Assembly (NCBI RefSeq): GCF_042678385.1
Contig: NZ_JBHUDY010000001.1
Coordinates: 1,860,001 to 1,924,000, forward strand
Origin: Sphingomonas_B tabacisoli
GTDB taxonomy: Bacteria > Pseudomonadota > Alphaproteobacteria > Sphingomonadales > Sphingomonadaceae
DNA length: 64,000 nt
Reading direction: 5' to 3'
Below, in pieces: positions 59,400 through 64,000 of the stretch. The first letter of the stretch is position 1; the number at the start of each line of letters is the position of its first letter. The notes under the pieces are model-generated. The model searched no databases and was not told the DNA's origin. It saw only the letters and a list, made by a program, of their open reading frames with translations. Made by a program: the position numbers and the translations under genes.

Positions 59400-59954
59400 T
59401 CAGGCTGCGAGCTTCAACGCCTCCGCCTTGGCCGTCTCGACCGCGGCATCCCGCGCATCGGGACCCATCGCGACCCCTTCGGCGCGGACGAACGTCACGT
59501 CGGTCACGCCCAGAAAGCCGAAGACGTTGCGCAGATAGTTCTCCTGGTGGTCGAACGCCGCCATCGCCGTGTCCGGCCCATAGAATCCGCCGCGCGCCGA
59601 GGCGATCACCACCTTCTTGCCGCCGGCAAGCCCTTCGGGGCCCTGCTCGGTATAGCGGAACGTCTTGCCCGCGACCGCGATGCGATCGATCCACGCCTTC
59701 AGCTGCGACGCGATGCCGAAATTGTACATCGGCGCGCCTATTACGACCACTTCGGCAGCCAGGAACTCGTCCACGACGGTGCTGTCGGCAAAGGCCTCGG
59801 GCGTGAAGTGCGGAATGGGATCGGTTGCGAGGTCGCGGCGGACGACGGTTCCGCCCGGCCGCGTTGCCTTGAGCTGGTCCACCGCGGACTGGCTGATGAT
59901 CCGCGTCACGCTGTTTTCGCCCATGACGCTGCTGTCGATGTGCAAGATGGTCAC
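59400..59954 (-). CDS. azoR: FMN-dependent NADH:quinone oxidoreductase/azoreductase
   Basis: A 184-residue flavodoxin-fold reductase of the AzoR/AcpD family. It starts with TILHIDSSVMGENSVTRIIS and continues with FLAAEVVVIGAPMYNFGIAS, LKAWIDRIAVAGKTFRYTEQ and GGKKVVIASARGGFYG. Such enzymes reduce quinones and azo compounds in two-electron steps. GTG at 59954 is supported by GGAGG five bases before. Divergent from an HxlR regulator gene about 135 bases away. Confidence 0.9.
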   Translation of the reverse strand: MTILHIDSSVMGENSVTRIISQSAVDQLKATRPGGTVVRRDLATDPIPHFTPEAFADSTVVDEFLAAEVVVIGAPMYNFGIASQLKAWIDRIAVAGKTFRYTEQGPEGLAGGKKVVIASARGGFYGPDTAMAAFDHQENYLRNVFGFLGVTDVTFVRAEGVAMGPDARDAAVETAKAEALKLAA

Positions 59955-60090
59955 TATTGCCTCCTTGGTATTGATTCGATACTGAGGCACCTCAAATAAC
60001 CACCGGCAGGCCCCTCGCAAGAAGGCACTTTTTTGTGCGGCAGGCACAGGATTGTGGCGAGGGCACACAGAGGTAACTGGAGGCCCAGCG

Positions 60091-60465
60091 ATGAAGGATG
60101 CACACAGCCCGGCATGTCGGACGATCAGCAGCCTGTTGCAGCGCGTCGGCGATAAATGGACCGTGCTTGTCGTCATGTCGCTCGGCGACGGGACCAAGCG
60201 ATTCAGCGAGTTACGGCGCGAGATTCCGAGCGTGTCGCAACGGATGCTGACGCTCACCCTGCGCAATCTGGAGCGCGACGGCCTGGTCAGCCGTACCGTG
60301 ACCCCGACCATTCCACCGCGCGTCGATTATGAGCTGACCGAGATGGGCCGGTCGCTGAGAGAGCCTGTCGGCAGCCTCGCCGATTGGGCGCTGAAGCACG
60401 TCGACACGATCGACCGGGCACGCGAGCGTTTCGACGCGGAGCAGGACGAGGCCAAAGCGGCCTGA
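60091..60465 (+). CDS. HxlR-family transcriptional regulator
   Basis: A 124-residue winged-helix regulator. Family features are a cysteine near the N-terminus (SPACRTISSLLQRVGDKWTV), FSELRREIPSVSQRMLTLTL and LERDGLVSRTVTPTIPPRVD. HxlR/QorR-type proteins often sense electrophiles or quinones through that cysteine and repress a divergent reductase. ATG at 60091 follows GGAGGCCCAGCG. It probably controls azoR; this is inferred from the divergent arrangement. Confidence 0.9.
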   Translation: MKDAHSPACRTISSLLQRVGDKWTVLVVMSLGDGTKRFSELRREIPSVSQRMLTLTLRNLERDGLVSRTVTPTIPPRVDYELTEMGRSLREPVGSLADWALKHVDTIDRARERFDAEQDEAKAA

Positions 60466-60467
60466 AA

Positions 60468-61646
60468 CTAGGTCCGCTGCGCGCCGGCGGCTCGCACCGC
60501 GTCCAACGTCGGATAGCCGTTGACCGCCATCAGCAGATCGGCTTCGGCGAGGATCGCGCGCAGCACCGAGGCCGCGCCTTCCGCACCGCCTAGTGCGAGG
60601 CCGTAGGAATAGGGCCGGCCAACACCGACCGCCCGCGCGCCGAGGGCGACCGCTTTGATGACGTCGGTGCCGGAGCGGATGCCGGAATCGAACAGCACCG
60701 GCGTGCTGCCCGCCGCCTCGACCACGCCCGGCAGCATGTCGATCGCGGCGATCCCGCCATTGGCCTGGCGGCCGCCGTGGTTCGAGCAATAGATGCCGTC
60801 CGCCCCCAGATCGATCGCGCGGCGCACGTCATCAGGGTGGCAGATGCCTTTCAGCACCAGCGGCAGCTTGGTCATGCCCCGGAGCCACGGCATGTCGTCC
60901 CAGGTCAGTACCTTGCCGAACACCGCTGCCCAGGCCTGGATCGCCGCGACCGGGTCCTGCTCGGGTGGTTTCGCAAGACCGGAGCGGAAGACGGGGTCGC
61001 TGAAATAGTTCATCAGCACCGCGCCGCGGAGCTGCGGGAAGTTCGCCGTGTTCAGATCGCGCGGACGCCAGCCCGTCACCCATGTGTCCAGCGTGACGAT
61101 GATCGCCTTGTAGCCGGCCGCCTCGGCACGGCGGACGAGGCTTTCGGCCAACTCCTTGTTTCGCGGCGTATAGAGCTGGAAGAAACCCGGAGTATCGCCC
61201 TGCTCTGCCGCCACTTTCTCAAGGGGGTCGTTGGAGAGCGTCGAGGCGCAGAGCGGCACGCCGGTCAGCGCCGACGCCTTCGCCGCGGCAAGATCGCCGT
61301 GCAGGTCCTGCGTCATAATGCCCGTCACGCCGATCGGCGCCATGAAGACCGGGCTCGGCAGTTTGAGGCCGAACAGCTCGGTCGACAGATCGCGCCTCGT
61401 GCAGTCGACCATCATCCGCGGGACCATGCCCCAGTGGCGGAAGGCAGCGGCGTTCTGATCCTGCGTCCATTCGTCGCCGCAGCCACCCTGGACATAGCTC
61501 AGCACATGCGGCGGGAGCGCCGCCTGAGCGCGCTTCTCCAAGGTGGCGAAATCGACCGGAACCGTCGGCAGGATGCCGCTTAGCCCCGCGCCATAGATCG
61601 CGTTCTGCAGGTCGCCATAATGCCCCTGCCCGCCTGCGTACGCCAT
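60468..61646 (-). CDS. FMN-dependent alpha-hydroxy-acid oxidase (lactate 2-monooxygenase-like)
   Basis: A 392-residue FMN-dependent enzyme. Motifs are VLSYVQGGCGDEWTQDQNAA, VFMAPIGVTGIMTQDLHGDL, GFFQLYTPRNKELAESLVRR, the catalytic His/Arg in GIYCSNHGGRQANGGIAAID, and LFDSGIRSGTDVIKAVALGA. Sequence details (ALPPHVLSYVQGGCGDEWTQ, TWVTGWRPRDL) fit the lactate 2-monooxygenase branch more than respiratory LldD. Substrate is unproven. A GAGAGG lies before its ATG; the oxidoreductase gene just upstream ends 18 bases before. Confidence 0.88.
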   Translation of the reverse strand: MAYAGGQGHYGDLQNAIYGAGLSGILPTVPVDFATLEKRAQAALPPHVLSYVQGGCGDEWTQDQNAAAFRHWGMVPRMMVDCTRRDLSTELFGLKLPSPVFMAPIGVTGIMTQDLHGDLAAAKASALTGVPLCASTLSNDPLEKVAAEQGDTPGFFQLYTPRNKELAESLVRRAEAAGYKAIIVTLDTWVTGWRPRDLNTANFPQLRGAVLMNYFSDPVFRSGLAKPPEQDPVAAIQAWAAVFGKVLTWDDMPWLRGMTKLPLVLKGICHPDDVRRAIDLGADGIYCSNHGGRQANGGIAAIDMLPGVVEAAGSTPVLFDSGIRSGTDVIKAVALGARAVGVGRPYSYGLALGGAEGAASVLRAILAEADLLMAVNGYPTLDAVRAAGAQRT

Positions 61647-61664
61647 TGCCCCTCTCCTTTGGGG

Positions 61665-63251
61665 CTAATGTGCCCGGATGATCTCCCGCGCGCAATTATG
61701 GCCAGGCGCACCGGTGACGCCGCCGCCCGGATGCGTGCCCGCGCCGCACATCCACAGGCCCTTGATCGGCCCGGCATAGGCGCCGTTCCCAAGCACCGGG
61801 CGTGCCGAATAAAGCTGATCGAGCGACATATGCCCATGCATGATGTCACCGCCCGCGAGTCCGAACCTCTCCTCCAGGTCGAACGGGCTGAGACTCAGCC
61901 GCCCCACGACCGATGCCTTGAACCCCGGCGCCATTGCACCAACCGTGTCGATGATCGTGTCCGCCGCCTTCTCGCGCTCGTCGGCCCAGCTTCGCCCGTC
62001 CGGCAGCTCGGGCGCGAATTGCTGGCAGAACAAGCTCGCGACATGCGCGCCCTTCGGCGCCAGCGTATCGTCAAGCGTGGACGGGATCAGCATCTCGACG
62101 ATCGGCTTTTTCGACCAGCCGAACGCGCGCGCGTCGGTGAACGCCTGGTCCATATAATCGAGCGTCGGCGCGATCACGATGCCGCTCGCCAGATGCTCGC
62201 CGGGCTCGGGCAGGCAAGTAAAGCGCGGCAGCTCGGACAGCGCGACGTTCATCCGGAAGGTGCCGGAGCCCGCCTTGTAGCTCTTGATCCGGCGCGCGAA
62301 GTCTGGCGGTAAGTCGCTTGAATCGACAAGCTTTCCGTAAAGCAGTTTCGGCCCGACATTGGCCACGACCCGCTTGGCGAAGAGCTCGCGGCCGTCCTCC
62401 AGCGCGACGCCCACCGCCTTGCCGGCATCGACCAGCACTTTCTCGACCGGCGCATCGGTCATGATCTCGACGCCGGCCGCTTCGCACGCCTGCCGCATCG
62501 CGCCGGTGATCGCGCCCATGCCGCCGATCGCGTGACCCCAGGCGCCCTTCACCCCGTTCACCTCGCCGAACACATGGTGGAGCAGCACATACGCGCTGCC
62601 GGGCGTGTCCGGGCTGGCATAGTTGCCGACCACCGCATCGAAGCCGAACGCCGCCTTGACCGGATCGCTCTCGAACCAGCCGTCGAGGAACGTCCGCGCC
62701 GATTTGACGAACAGGTCGAGCAGGTCGCGTTGGCCTTCGAGACCGAGCTTCGCCATCCGCCGCCCCGGCGAGATGCCGCGCAGCAGCTCGCTCCAGCCGC
62801 CGCCCGCGTTCGGCGGCGTCTGCAGCGCCAGGTCGCGCAGCACGTCGGCGATCCGGTCGAGCGAATCGTAATAGGCCGGCAGCGCCTCGGCATCGCGCGT
62901 GGAGTATTTCGCGAACTCGGCCTGGGTCCGCTCCAGTCCTCCTCCGAGCTTCAGATAATTTTTGTCGTCGAGCGGCAGAAAGTTGGAGATCGGGCGGTGC
63001 ACCACCCGCAGCCCCCAATCCGCAAGCCGCATGTCGCGGATCACCTTCGCTTGGAGCAGGCTCACCGTGTAGCTCGCCGTCGAATTGCGGAAACCGGGAT
63101 GGAATTCTTCGGTGACCGCGGCACCGCCGACGATGGATCGGCGCTCGACGATCAGCACCTTCAGCCCGGCGCGCGCAAGATACCAGGCGCAGGTCAAACC
63201 GTTGTGCCCGCCGCCGACGATCAGTGCGTCGTATGTAGATTTTGCGCCCAA
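61665..63251 (-). CDS. PYROXD2/CrtI-like FAD-dependent oxidoreductase
   Basis: A 528-residue flavoprotein of the phytoene-desaturase-like superfamily. The dinucleotide motif DALIVGGGHNGLTCAWYLAR lies at residues 8-27, followed by GLKVLIVERRSIVGGAAVTE, a substrate domain, GGMGAITGAMRQACEAAGVE and the FAD C-terminal GLWMCGAGTHPGGGVTGAPG. It is closest in style to PYROXD2 rather than to a true carotenoid desaturase, and no carotenoid genes are nearby. Substrate unknown. Lies directly upstream of the alpha-hydroxy-acid oxidase gene. Confidence 0.87.
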   Translation of the reverse strand: MGAKSTYDALIVGGGHNGLTCAWYLARAGLKVLIVERRSIVGGAAVTEEFHPGFRNSTASYTVSLLQAKVIRDMRLADWGLRVVHRPISNFLPLDDKNYLKLGGGLERTQAEFAKYSTRDAEALPAYYDSLDRIADVLRDLALQTPPNAGGGWSELLRGISPGRRMAKLGLEGQRDLLDLFVKSARTFLDGWFESDPVKAAFGFDAVVGNYASPDTPGSAYVLLHHVFGEVNGVKGAWGHAIGGMGAITGAMRQACEAAGVEIMTDAPVEKVLVDAGKAVGVALEDGRELFAKRVVANVGPKLLYGKLVDSSDLPPDFARRIKSYKAGSGTFRMNVALSELPRFTCLPEPGEHLASGIVIAPTLDYMDQAFTDARAFGWSKKPIVEMLIPSTLDDTLAPKGAHVASLFCQQFAPELPDGRSWADEREKAADTIIDTVGAMAPGFKASVVGRLSLSPFDLEERFGLAGGDIMHGHMSLDQLYSARPVLGNGAYAGPIKGLWMCGAGTHPGGGVTGAPGHNCAREIIRAH

Positions 63252-63262
63252 GCCTCACCCCA

Positions 63263-63356
63263 CTCCGTTCGGGCTGAGCTTGTCGAAGCCCTGCCCTTCT
63301 TGTTCGAGCCCCGTAAAGAACAAGAACAGGCCTTCGACAAGCTCAGGCTGGACGGA
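63263..63356. repeat. REP-like palindromic pair between alaS and the oxidoreductase gene
   Basis: Left arm begins CTCCGTTCGGGCTGAGCTTG (from 63263); right arm ends AAGCTCAGGCTGGACGGAG (to 63356). The arms are near reverse complements, separated by about 34 bases. Same family as 8880-8967. Probably non-coding and possibly transcription-stopping. Confidence 0.75.
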
Positions 63357-63369
63357 GTTTGAGCCGAAC

Positions 63370-64000
63370 TTAGGCCGCCTCAGCCATCTCGCCGAGCGCG
63401 GCCTTCACCGCGGCGACCGCATCGGCAGCCTTCGCGCCGTCCGGTCCGCCGCCCTGCGCCATGTCCGGCCGGCCGCCGCCGCCTTGGCCGCCCAGTTCCG
63501 CGACTGCCCGCTTCACGAGATCGACCGCGCTCGGCTGCCCGGCAAGATCGTCGGTCACGCCGACCGCGACGGACGCACGGCCGTCATTGACCGCGACCAG
63601 CACCGCCACCCCTGACCCCACGCGCGCCTTCAGCTCGTCGACCGCGCCGCGCAGGCCCTTGGGATCGAGCCCTTCGACCACCTGGCCGATAAAGCCGTGG
63701 CCGCCGACCTGCTCCGGCCCGGCCGCCTCGGCTTTGCCGCCACCGCCCAACGCCAGTGCTTTCTTGGCGTCGGCCAGCTCGCGCTCGAGCCGCCGGCGCT
63801 CTTCAATCAATGCCGTAACGCGCGCCGGCACTTCCTCCGGAGAAGCCTTCAGCGCTGAGGCCGCCTCGCGCAGCCGCTCCTCGCGCGCGTTCAGCCACAG
63901 TCGCGCCGCCTCGCCGGTCAGCGCCTCGATGCGCCGCACGCCCGAGGAAACCGCGCTTTCCGAGACGATCTTCAACAGCGCGATATCGCCCGTGGCGTTG
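63370..64000 (-). CDS. alaS: Alanyl-tRNA synthetase, C-terminal part (truncated by window edge)
   Basis: The last 209 codons of AlaS, continuing beyond base 64000. The visible part begins with NATGDIALLKIVSESAVSSG, then VRRIEALTGEAA (end of the editing domain). A coiled region follows (LNAREERLREAASALKASPE, IEERRRLERELADAKKALAL), and then the DHHA1 C-Ala domain. That domain includes the glycine-rich GGGGRPDMAQGGGPDGAK, the hallmark AlaS terminus. It charges tRNA-Ala. Confidence 0.95.
   Translation of the reverse strand, partial: NATGDIALLKIVSESAVSSGVRRIEALTGEAARLWLNAREERLREAASALKASPEEVPARVTALIEERRRLERELADAKKALALGGGGKAEAAGPEQVGGHGFIGQVVEGLDPKGLRGAVDELKARVGSGVAVLVAVNDGRASVAVGVTDDLAGQPSAVDLVKRAVAELGGQGGGGRPDMAQGGGPDGAKAADAVAAVKAALGEMAEAA

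Noticed and set aside
61665..63251. Phytoene desaturase of a carotenoid cluster
   Set aside because: The fold is shared, but no carotenoid genes are nearby and the motifs fit the PYROXD2-like branch better.

Overview
The window is 64 kb of GC-rich DNA from an alphaproteobacterium, most likely a sphingomonad (Sphingomonas or a close relative). This rests on two proteins with a PEPxxWA-type C-terminal sorting signal, the dnaK, trp-moaC, recG/sdhE/mfd and rplM-rpsI gene content, an alphaproteobacterial heat-shock promoter ahead of dnaK, and dense 4-bp ATGA/GTGA gene overlaps. It starts inside dnaK and ends inside alaS, both on the minus strand.

Positions 1-31000 are mostly core genome: dnaK with its promoter, a copper-chaperone-like lipoprotein, a small metalloprotease-like protein, a membrane protein coupled to an ECF41-type sigma factor, and tpiA. 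Next comes a long plus-strand run (ppiD, trpE, an alpha/beta hydrolase, trpG, trpD, trpC, moaC) for periplasmic folding, tryptophan and molybdenum cofactor. It is followed by an M20-like peptidase, a PilZ protein and an HD-GYP phosphodiesterase. Then recG is divergent from sdhE-mfd, followed by an AlkB-like dioxygenase, a PEP-CTERM phytase-like protein, a GGDEF/EAL protein, moaA-nadK, tRNA-Asn, an SDR and a LysR regulator.

Positions 31200-35534 hold a tripartite efflux operon (outer membrane factor, membrane fusion protein, DHA2-type MFS pump). A second complete set in the opposite gene order lies at 53535-57678.

Positions 35583-48998 are a genomic island of about 13.4 kb inserted in the 3' half of a tRNA-Thr(CGT) gene. 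A 51-bp direct repeat bounds it, an integrase gene lies next to the intact tRNA, and its composition is visibly less GC-rich. It carries a SIR2-like protein in one run with a small tyrosine recombinase and a 134-aa protein, an AlbA_2 (Schlafen-type) protein, a large secreted TPR-CHAT protein, a second PEP-CTERM protein, a lipoprotein, an XRE regulator and several unknowns. Three copies of a 17-bp palindrome sit in its intergenic gaps. This is the most likely place for undescribed (possibly defence) biology.

Positions 49000-64000 return to core and accessory chromosome: an MpaB-like oxygenase, an S15/CocE-type hydrolase, rplM-rpsI, the second efflux operon, a redox cluster (DUF3237, nitronate monooxygenase, azoreductase divergent from an HxlR regulator), an alpha-hydroxy-acid oxidase, a PYROXD2/CrtI-like oxidoreductase, and the 3' end of alaS. 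Palindromic repeats occur between genes and, in one case, in frame inside trpE.
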